From: Bacteroides ovatus
GTDB lineage: Bacteria > Bacteroidota > Bacteroidia > Bacteroidales > Bacteroidaceae
Direction: 5' to 3'
NCBI GenBank assembly: GCA_030844565.1
Contig: JAUUNK010000004.1
Location: forward strand, 1 to 64,000
Length of the DNA: 64,000 bases
How positions within the stretch are numbered: the stretch's first letter is position 1; each line of letters opens with the position of its first letter. This document shows positions 1-8,937 of this stretch, one piece after another. The notes beneath the pieces were generated by a model. It ran no database searches. It was not told the DNA's origin and saw only the letters and a list, made by a program, of their open reading frames with translations. The translations under genes were made by a program, and so were the position numbers.

Positions 1-377
1 AGCGCACACTATAACACTTGCCACAGAGGGTATGTAAGCTTGATAAAACAATTTTTTCCTCTGAAAAATAAAAGCTTGGACAACAACTTAAAAAAGCAAA
101 AGATAATATTTGCAGGACTATCTTTTGCTCTAATAAAGTATTTTATTAATCTTTCGTTCCCTACATAATAAATGATTAGAATGTGTTAAAGTGAAAAAGC
201 CCTAGTTAGAAACGATTTGGAAACTAAAATATAGCCCTGTGTTTTTTCCCTTTAAAGTAGAAATCTCTTTTGAATTTAGCTATTTCAACAAATTTAATTA
301 TCCTTCTTTCATTTATTATTATTGTGCTTCTCGACAGACAATCAAAAACAAAAAATTATATCCATAATCCCTATTTC
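1..377. other. Intergenic region downstream of the GH130 gene
   Basis: This AT-rich stretch holds no convincing coding sequence on either strand. It contains the minus-strand terminator listed separately at 89-129, which closes the GH92-GH130 unit. Nothing else is recognisable; the neighbouring gene to the left lies outside the window. Confidence 0.6.
89..129 (-). terminator. Rho-independent terminator of the GH92-GH130 unit
   Basis: An 11-bp perfect inverted repeat, AGCAAAAGATA at 95-105 and TATCTTTTGCT at 119-129, encloses a 13-nt loop. On the minus strand the stem is followed directly by a run of T residues. It lies about 250 bp past the GH130 stop codon, in the right orientation to end that transcript. 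The stem is AT-rich, so strength is uncertain. Confidence 0.65.
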
Positions 378-1514
378 TCAGTTGCCACCAAAAGGGTCGT
401 ACACAGCAACGGCTACCCGGGAATCGGCACAACCATAATATAAAAACCATTTCCGGCTATGATACACTAATCCTTCAATAAATACCGTTCCTGCGGGATA
501 TTGTCCGCTCTTCTCAAAATCCGATTCGGGTATGTAGAACGGACGGTCCAGTTGTGCTATCAACCGGGTAGGGTCTAAGGCATCAAACAATGCCTGTCCG
601 GCACAATAGGAATGGGCGGTATACAGCGTATCTCCTTCAGCGCCCGCCTTGTTCTTTCCGTTATAGAACAGCAGGATACCTTTATCCGTCAGGATGGCGG
701 GAGGACCGCATTCGGTCAGCTCGCTGTCAAACTTTCCTTTGCGGGGAAGAATCACTTTCAACAATTCTCCCTTTTCGTCCAGCATAGGTTCCCAGTCGAT
801 TAAATTGGTAGAAGTAGCGACATTCACAAACCTTTCTCCCCAATACATCCAGTATTTACCCCCGATGCGGGCTATCACTTGTTTGTCTCCCACTAACTTA
901 GTGACAAGTGAAGCCGACTTTGAAAACTCATCCCTGAACCGCCCGCCGTATGCCTCGGCAAAAGCAGGGCCGTGTTTTTGCCACGTCTCCAAATCTCCCG
1001 AAGTGGCCACGGCAAGGCGTGCCTGCTTGCGGTTCCACTGCGTGTAGAGCATCACGTATATACCATCTTCGGTCATGGCTATGCGTGGGTCTTCACAACC
1101 GCCCGGCCATTCCAGCTCTTTCTGGTTGTCGTCTGCCGGATAGAAGACAGGAACACGCCTGCGTTCAAAATGCAGCCCGTCCGCCGAAGAAGCATAGCCC
1201 AGGCGGGAAGTACGCGAACCGATGCCCACCGCCGAGTTATCTTCTGCCCGGTAAAGCACCACCACTTTGCCATCACATATCGTAGCGGCAGGATTAAACG
1301 TATCTCCTGCCTCCCACGTTATCGAGTCTTGCCGCATGGGACAATAAAAACGGTTGGTTGGGTCGGGCGAAACAATCGGATTCACACCTTGGGGACGCCG
1401 GAAATCCGTCCACGCCCAATCGGGAAATTCCGAAGCCTGCTTCTTCTCACCGCAAGAGGTCATGCCGGCTGCTATCATCAACAGGCAAGCGGTATTTAAA
1501 AATACTCTTTTCAT
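378..1514 (-). CDS. GH130 family lipoprotein (beta-mannoside hydrolase or phosphorylase)
   Basis: The product is a 378-residue exported lipoprotein: the signal peptide ends in a lipobox with Cys21. The rest is a five-bladed beta-propeller of the GH130 type. Family motifs include NPIVSP near residue 45, NPAA near 74, VVLYRAED near 85-92 and GGCEDPRI at 138-145; the Asp of the EDPR motif is the expected general acid. TECGPPAIL follows later. GH130 enzymes cleave or phosphorolyse beta-mannosides such as the Man-GlcNAc core or mannan pieces. Which of the two reactions applies cannot be read safely here; extracytoplasmic location in a utilisation locus favours hydrolysis. It starts 44 bp after the GH92 stop, so the two probably share a transcript. 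Confidence 0.85.
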   Translation of the reverse strand: MKRVFLNTACLLMIAAGMTSCGEKKQASEFPDWAWTDFRRPQGVNPIVSPDPTNRFYCPMRQDSITWEAGDTFNPAATICDGKVVVLYRAEDNSAVGIGSRTSRLGYASSADGLHFERRRVPVFYPADDNQKELEWPGGCEDPRIAMTEDGIYVMLYTQWNRKQARLAVATSGDLETWQKHGPAFAEAYGGRFRDEFSKSASLVTKLVGDKQVIARIGGKYWMYWGERFVNVATSTNLIDWEPMLDEKGELLKVILPRKGKFDSELTECGPPAILTDKGILLFYNGKNKAGAEGDTLYTAHSYCAGQALFDALDPTRLIAQLDRPFYIPESDFEKSGQYPAGTVFIEGLVYHSRKWFLYYGCADSRVAVAVYDPFGGN

Positions 1515-1558
1515 ACTTATTAAAAATTATAACAGTTATACTTTCATAGAAACTTTCA

Positions 1559-3706
1559 TCAGGGAAAAGAAGGAGGAAGCACCTGTGTCCCCCACTTCAC
1601 ATCCGGCTTGCCCGAAGTGACGTACTCAATCGTGGCGCCATTGCAGAGTTGCTCCCAATCTATCCAGGTGCAGTCGTGCCGTTTGCCGTTGAGTTTCATC
1701 GACCTGATATAAATGTTTTTCTCCGATCCACCTTTCACCACAATATCGCCTTCTTTGAGGTGTATCTTCACGGAAGAGAAAATAGGAGTGTTAACTGCAA
1801 AGCCGCCCACTCCGGGAATCTGCGGATACAAACCGATGCAAGCAAACACATACCAAGCGCCCATCGTGCCTAAATCGTCGTTTCCCGGCAGACCGTCGAT
1901 ACGGCTGGTATACTGTTCGTTCAACACCCGGTTAACAACTTCCTGTGTCTTATAGGGTCGTCCAATCCAATTGTACACCCAAGGGATATGAAAGCTCGGT
2001 TCGTTGCCCGAAGCAAACCACGCATCGTTGTAACCGGCATCCAAGCGGGTAAAGAACTGGTCGAGCCGCTTCTCCGCTTCCGCCTTGCCGCCGATAATCT
2101 CCACTAGCCCCGCTATATTATAAGGAACCATCCAGAAATAATTTTTATACGTAGACTCCCGAAAGTCGTCGCTCAACGGCTTCCACGTGCCATCGGGATG
2201 ACGGGATTGCAACCAACCGGTCTCCGGATTATAGAGATTCTTCCATGAACGGGCAAAGTGGAAATAGCGCCAACTTGCAAATTCATCTCCCACGGCATGC
2301 AAGGCGAATTGCCCGATGGCAAAGTCGGCAGAAGTATATTCCAACTGAATCGAAGCATTGTAGTATCCCTTATCCAAATATTGTTTCAACCCGGGACGTG
2401 TCTCCACATCCTGTGATTTGGCTCCCGGCTCTTCCGCTCCTTTCCTCATAATCTTGAAAATAGGTTTCGGATCATAATTGCGTGCACCGAAGGCATACGC
2501 ATTGGCTATCAAGATAGGGGTAGGGTCTCCCTGCATCACGCCGGTCTCTATATTCGCCATCACCCAGCGCGGAAATGCTCCGCCAGACTGTTCGGCAAAC
2601 AACTGGTGGGAGATAACGACATCCGACGCCACTTCCGGTTCCAGCATTGTCAAGAGTTGGATTTGCGTGCGATAGGTATCCCAGTTGCTGAACGATGTAT
2701 AATGCTTGGAGCGCGATTTGTGTATCCGAAAGTCCGCTCCCATATACTTGCCATTCACATCGCTGCACAGATTGGGATGGACAAGCGAACGATAGAGATG
2801 CGTGTAGAACTGAGTGATGCGGTCGGGATTGGTGCCTTCCACCTCTATTTTGCCCAGATAATGGTTCCATTTCGCCTCCGCCTGTGCCTGTACTCCTGCA
2901 AAGTTCCATCCGGCATTCTCGGCTTGGAGGTTCTCCCGTGCATTCTCCACTGAAACGTAGGAAACTCCGACTTTATACTGCACCGTCTTCTTTTCGCCGA
3001 CGTCGAATGTAAAGTATACACCCGAGAGTTCTCCCTCGGCAAAAGTAGTATTGGGCTTAAGTTCTTCCCTCTTCCATGTGCCGAACTCCACTGCATCCGC
3101 ATCGAACTCTGCCACGAAATAAACTTTATAAGGAGTACGGAGACCGCAGAAATTACCTCCTTCGGCATAGCCCTCGCATTTATTGGGCGCCGTAATCACG
3201 ACCGCCGCCTGCCCGATGGGAGTAGCAGAGATTCCACCACCGATAATCACCGTCCCCCAGCGCTGCCCGGAGGGATATTCATAGCTTGCCATGCCGGTTC
3301 TTTCCGTCACGGTCAGCATGGCTTTGATGTCTTCTTGCACCATTGCCTCGTAGTAACCGGCGTGTCCTTTTTCTCTGGTAACGTTGATGCGGTAGTTTAG
3401 AATATTATCGGGGGAGGTCTGCAATTTTCCTTTTACCGGGAAAGTAGGGAAGTTTCCCATGTGCTCGCAACCGGCTCCACTCAATTGGTTAATGACAAAC
3501 CCGGATCGCTTGGAAAAGTAAGAGGGGGTAAATTGCACCATGCCGAACGGGTAAGTAGCTCCCGGATAAAGGTATCCCGAAGTCAGCCCCACCCCTTTCG
3601 TGCCGATAAGCGTATTCACATGCTGTGCTAAGTCCTTTGGCTGGGCAAACAGTCCCACAGACAAGGACAGAAGAATAGGTAAAAGAATAAATTTCTTCAT
3701 AGTCAA
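1559..3706 (-). CDS. GH92 alpha-mannosidase (first copy)
   Basis: This 715-residue protein has an SPI signal peptide (cleavage near residue 21) and no lipobox cysteine, so it is probably periplasmic. GH92 enzymes are calcium-dependent inverting exo-alpha-mannosidases, most often alpha-1,2-acting. The N-terminal domain opens with the family pattern VNTLIGT then YPGATYPFGMVQ at residues 48-58. The (alpha/alpha)6 domain carries Glu517 at the position of the catalytic acid, NEP at 568-570 and GNDD at 608-611 for the catalytic base region. Length is usual for the family. A second possible start two codons downstream (MKKF) fits the signal peptide equally well. It heads a two-gene unit with GH130, and a 13-bp inverted repeat lies upstream (3980-4014). 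Confidence 0.93.
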   Translation of the reverse strand: MTMKKFILLPILLSLSVGLFAQPKDLAQHVNTLIGTKGVGLTSGYLYPGATYPFGMVQFTPSYFSKRSGFVINQLSGAGCEHMGNFPTFPVKGKLQTSPDNILNYRINVTREKGHAGYYEAMVQEDIKAMLTVTERTGMASYEYPSGQRWGTVIIGGGISATPIGQAAVVITAPNKCEGYAEGGNFCGLRTPYKVYFVAEFDADAVEFGTWKREELKPNTTFAEGELSGVYFTFDVGEKKTVQYKVGVSYVSVENARENLQAENAGWNFAGVQAQAEAKWNHYLGKIEVEGTNPDRITQFYTHLYRSLVHPNLCSDVNGKYMGADFRIHKSRSKHYTSFSNWDTYRTQIQLLTMLEPEVASDVVISHQLFAEQSGGAFPRWVMANIETGVMQGDPTPILIANAYAFGARNYDPKPIFKIMRKGAEEPGAKSQDVETRPGLKQYLDKGYYNASIQLEYTSADFAIGQFALHAVGDEFASWRYFHFARSWKNLYNPETGWLQSRHPDGTWKPLSDDFRESTYKNYFWMVPYNIAGLVEIIGGKAEAEKRLDQFFTRLDAGYNDAWFASGNEPSFHIPWVYNWIGRPYKTQEVVNRVLNEQYTSRIDGLPGNDDLGTMGAWYVFACIGLYPQIPGVGGFAVNTPIFSSVKIHLKEGDIVVKGGSEKNIYIRSMKLNGKRHDCTWIDWEQLCNGATIEYVTSGKPDVKWGTQVLPPSFP

Positions 3707-3979
3707 CCGTTATATGTAGAATTGATTAATGCGCATAGTTGTTCCCATACTTGTTTATATAAGACGAATAATGAAGAAACTACCACTAAAAAGGATGAAG
3801 GGAAAAGAGAGAGAAAGAAAGGGAAGTGTGTAAAACAATGTAAACTAATATATTGTCATGATTTATCACTTTGCGAACCCGGCAGATTAAGAATCACTTT
3901 TTGTTTCTTCAAGATGCGCCGAAAATAATTTATCTTTTTGCCCGTAACGTGTTTCGCGTTATTAATAAACTATGATAGG

Positions 3980-4014
3980 GTTTATTATAAACTTGACTGC
4001 CGTTTATAATAAAC
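3980..4014. repeat. 13-bp inverted repeat upstream of GH92
   Basis: GTTTATTATAAAC (3980-3992) and its exact reverse complement GTTTATAATAAAC (4002-4014) are separated by TTGACTGCC. Each arm is itself nearly palindromic, so the pair also looks like a tandem of one operator half-site. A related ATTAATAAAC occurs at 3961-3970. It lies about 275-310 bp upstream of the GH92 start codon and is a candidate regulator site; function is inference. Confidence 0.5.
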
Positions 4015-4068
4015 TCTCCACTTTTATTTTAGAGTCATTTATGGGATATTTGAGAGAAATAAGGTAAC

Positions 4069-4104
4069 AAAAAGGGCTGCAGAACCACTAAAGTTCCACA
4101 GCCC
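4069..4104 (-). terminator. Terminator of the SusCD / DUF5005 operon
   Basis: On the minus strand GGGCTGTGGAAC and GTTCTGCAGCCC pair in two blocks of six and four base pairs around a small internal loop, followed by TTTTT. It sits about 270 bp past the DUF5005 stop codon and would end the five-gene operon that starts at 13457. Confidence 0.75.
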
Positions 4105-4375
4105 CTATACCTGACAAAGATTATTTATATACTATCAATCGCTCACACTTTCTAAATAATCGTCAGGATAATATACTGTTTTATATTGGAGTTGCAGTCT
4201 TTCGTCTTTGCGAAAAGACTACAAGAAGTCATATTCTTTTTCATTCGTTTAAACTTTCTATTTAATTGGTTGCCGTTTCTATTTTACAAATATACGAAAT
4301 AAAATTCGCTTTTCCTATAGCGTGCTAATAAATAGATTATAAACTCCCCAAAGAAGACGTTCTTTATCCGTTATT

Positions 4376-5785
4376 TTAGCTTCCCGATTTTTCTTCCGCA
4401 TCCTCATAAACACTTTTCCAATTGAACACACGGAAAAAGAAAGGACGGTAATAATCTGCACTGCCCGGCTTATTAAAGTTATCCGAAAAATCCGGAGCAT
4501 CTGTATTAGTCGAAAACACCAATTCACCTTTTCTCGACAACCCGGGATGGAGGTTTACCATATAAAGCCAATGATAAAAAGGACTTCCGATTTTATCAAT
4601 TGTCTTCGGCAAAGAAAACAGTGTTTTTTCGTCCGTAAAAGGTCCCCAGGGATATTTACTCCTATAAATATGCATAGCAATACCAAAATATGGTTCTTGT
4701 GCGACCATATAATAAGTATTATCATCCTTAAACACCCACGGCATATTACATTGATAACCATTCAGCATAATTTGTGAGCGCTGCTTTTCCTCATCTGTCG
4801 GATAATGATTTATCCATTCGAATTCTCCTGCAATATTACGAACATAATATTCCCATTTACTACTCAAATCATGCGTTTCAGTGCGTGCCACCAACACATC
4901 ATATCCATTGGTCCCGTATAAATAGGTATGCCCGTCTTCATCTTCAAACAAAGTGGAGCCATACCCCATCGTATCGTCATTGAAATCATGATTCACATCT
5001 TTTTTTCTGTCCAGATACATATAGTCTCCCGCCTGGGGCAGATAATCAGGTATTTCGGGAGTATAATATCCGGCAGGCATCGTTCCCTCCAAATTATACG
5101 TAGCCAGGCAAGAGCCAAAACGTTTCATCCCGCCATCACGCGTGTCTACAGCCCCCCATATTACTTGGAGTTTTCCATTATATACGGTAGCGTCTCCTGC
5201 CCAATAAACATACTGCTGATCAATTTCTCCCAGTTGAATCATTTCGTCCGTTTGTTCCCCCTTGGGATGGCGAAGGTGTGTCCTCGCATGGAAATATCTA
5301 TCCGAAGAAGGATCGATACTCACATAATCAGCCAACCAGACAAAATCCTTCTCTGTTTCTCCAAGCACTCCATCAGTTGCTTTCTGAATCATTATGTTAT
5401 TACGAGGAAAATTACAACTATGACGTGAACGGTCCTCCGCCTTTACACTTCCATAGAAGCTGTCATTAAATGACCAAAAGAGATTTCCATCCGGCAACGC
5501 TGTAGTCAGTACGCCATCACCACCATTCCATCCGCAGATACGTGTAAAGAGCTTATCGTATTTTTTATCTTTATAAACAAACACGTTGCTGGCATGTTGC
5601 CCTACATTGGGAATGAGTTCCAAGTCCCAGTCAGGTTCTATATCGGGACCGGTAGCAGGAATTTCGGGTTTTACCTGAGCATTTTCTTCATAGCCTACTG
5701 CCGGAAAATCATAATCATTACAGCCAAGCAAAGCTGCACTAATGAAGGTTGCACATATAGCACAATATAAACAGTCTTTCTTCAT
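4376..5785 (-). CDS. DUF5005-type lipoprotein, putative sugar-active beta-propeller
   Basis: The 469-residue product has a signal peptide with lipobox Cys22 (LLGC), so it is a lipoprotein, likely at the outer membrane. The sequence resembles the Bacteroidetes DUF5005 family. It has repeated blade-like segments, a GGDG motif at 88-91 followed by WSFND at 104-108, then later LYGTNGYDV and the NTYYMVAQEP and NLHPGLSRKGELVFS stretches. The GGDG plus FND pattern recalls the DUF4185 propellers, a family that includes glycan-cleaving enzymes; this link is my inference and no activity is proven. It is the last gene of the SusC/SusD operon, 23 bp after the DUF1735 gene, the place where surface binding or endo-acting proteins are usually encoded. 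Confidence 0.7.
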   Translation of the reverse strand: MKKDCLYCAICATFISAALLGCNDYDFPAVGYEENAQVKPEIPATGPDIEPDWDLELIPNVGQHASNVFVYKDKKYDKLFTRICGWNGGDGVLTTALPDGNLFWSFNDSFYGSVKAEDRSRHSCNFPRNNIMIQKATDGVLGETEKDFVWLADYVSIDPSSDRYFHARTHLRHPKGEQTDEMIQLGEIDQQYVYWAGDATVYNGKLQVIWGAVDTRDGGMKRFGSCLATYNLEGTMPAGYYTPEIPDYLPQAGDYMYLDRKKDVNHDFNDDTMGYGSTLFEDEDGHTYLYGTNGYDVLVARTETHDLSSKWEYYVRNIAGEFEWINHYPTDEEKQRSQIMLNGYQCNMPWVFKDDNTYYMVAQEPYFGIAMHIYRSKYPWGPFTDEKTLFSLPKTIDKIGSPFYHWLYMVNLHPGLSRKGELVFSTNTDAPDFSDNFNKPGSADYYRPFFFRVFNWKSVYEDAEEKSGS

Positions 5786-5808
5786 ATTATTATAGATTAA
5801 TTATGGTT

Positions 5809-6891
5809 CTACTTCATCTTCATCAGAGTCATCACTTCTTTCACTTTATGCCAAACATCTGCTTCGGCAGGTGAACCGAACAAATCAAATTTCACCTTTT
5901 CGTCCGGCATCCGATAGCAATAATTTAACGTGAACTGTTTCTTATCGGGGTCATAATAGGAAATAAGCTTTTGCTCCGCCCCTTGATTAATCCCTTCGGC
6001 GGCTTCTCTCACTTGAATATTAGCACCACTACCGATATAAGGCTCCAGCATAACTTTTTTCATCTTTACCGTTTCTCCTGTAGGAAGGCCATCGTCGCCC
6101 AACACAGGGACTTCTACATCCTCATCGGTCACCGTCACGCTAATTCCTTTTTGATTGAGTATTGCTCTGTCCGTACTTTGAGTAGTACCGGGTAAAATGC
6201 GAATGGCATTTTCCGATATGGGCACAACTAACTTTGTTGCATTAAAAGCAGTGGGATTCGAACCGTCTATGTTCGGATTCCAATTTCCAAAAAATTCCCG
6301 TAAATCATAAATGGTACCATTCATTGAATAATAGGTAGATGTTTTGGTCGTAGCATAGTCATTCTTCATAAATATTTGGAACAACACGCTTCCTTTTTTC
6401 TCCGAAAACTGGTAATCCGAAACAGAAGATATGCTCAATGGAATAAAATAATTCTCATCGGGCAACAGCTCATTAATATCCACTTTGAGAGGAAAGAGGG
6501 TATACACACTTCCTGAAGTCAGTGGGATCTCCCATCCGTTGACGGGAGTATAATAATTTTGCGGAAGTTCCTGAACGTATTCACTGTATTTAGTCCCAAA
6601 ATTACGTTGGTTATACTCTCGCAAAAGGTCTCTGTTCAGTGCAAATTTCACCTCTACATCCCGGTCGATAGCCATAGAGCCACCGACATAAACCGAAAAA
6701 TATCCTTCGTTGGCCTTTCCGAAAGTATATTCTTGCCCAAAGATATTATTATCACCACTCACAATATAAATCTCTTTCCGATATTGCTCATCTTCATAAA
6801 ACTCTTTTTCACATGCGGTAAAGGTAAACAGCATCAATGCCCCTGCCACACCTGCTATCAGCTTGTTTGTCATATTCAATCTTTCCATCAT
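5809..6891 (-). CDS. DUF1735/DUF4361 surface glycan-binding-type lipoprotein
   Basis: The 360-residue product has a lipoprotein signal with Cys27 in FTFTAC. The N-terminal half matches the DUF1735 type found beside SusD genes (motifs VYVGGSMAIDRDVEVKFAL and YTLFPLKVDINELLPDENY). The C-terminal half resembles DUF4361, including FNATKLVVPISENAIRILPG and a final LYCYRMP-like strand. Such proteins sit on the cell surface and are thought to bind glycan next to SusC/D; no catalytic residues are evident. Start choice: the Met at residue 6 (MTNKL) gives a more usual signal peptide than the first Met. It is 15 bp downstream of susD and 23 bp upstream of the DUF5005 gene, so it is within one operon. 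Confidence 0.82.
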   Translation of the reverse strand: MMERLNMTNKLIAGVAGALMLFTFTACEKEFYEDEQYRKEIYIVSGDNNIFGQEYTFGKANEGYFSVYVGGSMAIDRDVEVKFALNRDLLREYNQRNFGTKYSEYVQELPQNYYTPVNGWEIPLTSGSVYTLFPLKVDINELLPDENYFIPLSISSVSDYQFSEKKGSVLFQIFMKNDYATTKTSTYYSMNGTIYDLREFFGNWNPNIDGSNPTAFNATKLVVPISENAIRILPGTTQSTDRAILNQKGISVTVTDEDVEVPVLGDDGLPTGETVKMKKVMLEPYIGSGANIQVREAAEGINQGAEQKLISYYDPDKKQFTLNYCYRMPDEKVKFDLFGSPAEADVWHKVKEVMTLMKMK

Positions 6892-6906
6892 ACAGTAATT
6901 AAAGGT

Positions 6907-8907
6907 TTAATATTCCCACCCCGGATTCTGGTCCAAAGCCGGCACTTTTCTCAGCTCATCTTTTGTCAAAGGCAGAAGTATCATTTTAGGCTTGAAGGTA
7001 CGCTCGCGTATAGTAGAGTGTTGGATGATAATCGGCGCATAAAAGCCCTTCCACTCAGCTACATCCACATTCAGACCTGTTAAGGGTTCTCTCTCCAGTT
7101 CTTCTACAATTCCCCATCGCCTGACATCATAGAAACGCCGCCCTTCATGGAAAAGCTCAATGCAACGCTCGCGTTGGATTATTTCGTTGAACGTCTCAGC
7201 GGTTGACACATCGGCATCTGTCAATCCAGGCAAACCAGCACGATAACGGACGGGATTAAATGCTTGTTTTATAGCATCGACGTCCCGGCTGAATGTTTCA
7301 TTTCCTATCGTGTGGGAAGTCGTCAGATTATTAAGTGCCTCGGCATAAGAGAGCAGGATTTCAGCGTAGCGTATGATAGGAAAGGTTTTCTGAATCACAC
7401 GAGCGCCTTCGCCGCTTTTCGCATCCCTGGGGTGCACATATTTTCTACAAGTATATCCGGTAATGTTATAAATACCATTGTTGGATGCATTTCTGCCACA
7501 GTTTGCACCTTGATAATAATTCACTATAATGTTGTGTTTTCCACTTTCAGTAGCGGATGCCATCAGCCATTCTGCGTGGGAGAAAGCAATATTGGCATAA
7601 AACCGAGGTTCGCGATTGTCATAAGCTTTATAAGTGCCAGATCTTAAGGTATAATTATCAGGAGAGATAACTTTATCTTCGGTAACAATACAATTGGGGT
7701 CGTACGGGCGATTTTCATAAGGAAATTCAGTGCTAGCATTATCAATGCGACGGCCATCAACCATATAAAACATATCAATCATCCGTTGAGGAACGCTAAT
7801 CGCATTAGAGCCGCCATATCCTATAGGAAAGATATAGTCCAACATCCCATTTATATTTTCCTTAGTTCCCCAAATCAATTCTTTATTGGTGGTAGCAACC
7901 GCTTCGCCATTGAATATTTCCGAATAAGAACGATAGGGATCTATTCCTCCGGGACCATTGGGATAATCAGCTATGCCGACAGGTAAAAACTTTCTGGCAT
8001 AAGCGCCTCCATCATTTACCGTATAGAGTTCATATTGATGTAAATCCATCACCTTTTTAGCTGCCGCGGCAGCTTTTGCCCATTTCTGCTCATCATATTC
8101 CTGAGAGATATAATGTACATTATCCGTTTTACGTATAAAATCACCATAATATTTACGGGCAGCATTGCCTCCATTGAATAAGGGACTGGCGGCTTGTAAC
8201 CGAAGACGGGCAACCAATGCTAAAGCAGCTCCTTTGCCGGGACTAAAAATTAAATCAATAGGTTGTACAAGAGGTAAGCCTTCTGCCGAAGCTTCAAACT
8301 CGGAGCAAATATAATCGATACACTCGTCATAGGTGTTACGTGCTTTGGCATAATACTGCGGGCTACCGTTCACATCCAGTACATCTTCTCCTAAAATAAT
8401 AAAAGGACCATGATTCTGTAAAATCCAATAATAAGCATAAGCCCTCAAAAAACGTACTTTCGCCCTAAACTCTGCTTTATCAAAACTGTTCATCGGTACT
8501 TCATCCAAACGAGACAAAATAGTATTAGCTTTACGCACCACTTTATAGCAAGGCGACCATACATTAAAATTCCAATCCCATCCTCCCATGGAAGTGAAGG
8601 TTATCTTATCCATCGTTAAATCGGTCCCCGAAAAACTGACATCTAAGATACCATTCCAATAAGTCCCGCAACTAACTGCCTCATCCGATCCGGTTACTCC
8701 CGGAGTACTTCCCCAATGCCAAAGCCTACCTTCTTTGGGAAGCAGGGCTACTGCCCCGTTATAATACTTTTCAATATTTACTTTGTTTGCAAAGATGGAA
8801 TCTTCTTTAAACGTATCCTCAAAATACTCATCTACATTCAGATAATCGCAAGACCCAAACAAACCGGACATCAACAATATAATCGGTAATATAAATATCT
8901 TTCTCAT
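6907..8907 (-). CDS. SusD/RagB-like nutrient-binding outer-membrane lipoprotein
   Basis: This 666-residue SusD homologue has lipobox Cys20 (GLFGSC). It has the typical alpha-helical TPR-like core, with FLRAYAYYWILQNHGP near residue 150 and the conserved late motifs RYAEILLSYAEALNN and ERCIELFHEGRRFYDVRRWG. SusD proteins cap the SusC channel and bind the incoming oligosaccharide. The gene follows its SusC partner by 30 bp and precedes the DUF1735 gene by 15 bp. It is somewhat longer than the usual 500-600 residues because of an expanded loop region around 430-520. Confidence 0.95.
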   Translation of the reverse strand: MRKIFILPIILLMSGLFGSCDYLNVDEYFEDTFKEDSIFANKVNIEKYYNGAVALLPKEGRLWHWGSTPGVTGSDEAVSCGTYWNGILDVSFSGTDLTMDKITFTSMGGWDWNFNVWSPCYKVVRKANTILSRLDEVPMNSFDKAEFRAKVRFLRAYAYYWILQNHGPFIILGEDVLDVNGSPQYYAKARNTYDECIDYICSEFEASAEGLPLVQPIDLIFSPGKGAALALVARLRLQAASPLFNGGNAARKYYGDFIRKTDNVHYISQEYDEQKWAKAAAAAKKVMDLHQYELYTVNDGGAYARKFLPVGIADYPNGPGGIDPYRSYSEIFNGEAVATTNKELIWGTKENINGMLDYIFPIGYGGSNAISVPQRMIDMFYMVDGRRIDNASTEFPYENRPYDPNCIVTEDKVISPDNYTLRSGTYKAYDNREPRFYANIAFSHAEWLMASATESGKHNIIVNYYQGANCGRNASNNGIYNITGYTCRKYVHPRDAKSGEGARVIQKTFPIIRYAEILLSYAEALNNLTTSHTIGNETFSRDVDAIKQAFNPVRYRAGLPGLTDADVSTAETFNEIIQRERCIELFHEGRRFYDVRRWGIVEELEREPLTGLNVDVAEWKGFYAPIIIQHSTIRERTFKPKMILLPLTKDELRKVPALDQNPGWEY

Positions 8908-8937
8908 AATTTTTATTTTATTGAATTACTATCCAAA

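Larger units (their letters stand above)
3707..4375. other. Intergenic region between the GH92-GH130 unit and the DUF5005 gene
   Basis: No credible gene lies here; the short Lys/Arg-rich plus-strand frame at 3722-3928 has no family resemblance and no ribosome site. The region holds the terminator at 4069-4104 and a pair of inverted 13-mers at 3980-4014 (both listed separately). The GH92 promoter should be in 3707-4060, but no clear TAnnTTTG box was found. Confidence 0.6.

Noticed and set aside
3722..3928. 68-residue plus-strand frame rich in Lys, Arg and Glu
   Set aside because: No family resemblance, no ribosome site, within an intergenic region opposite to all neighbours.
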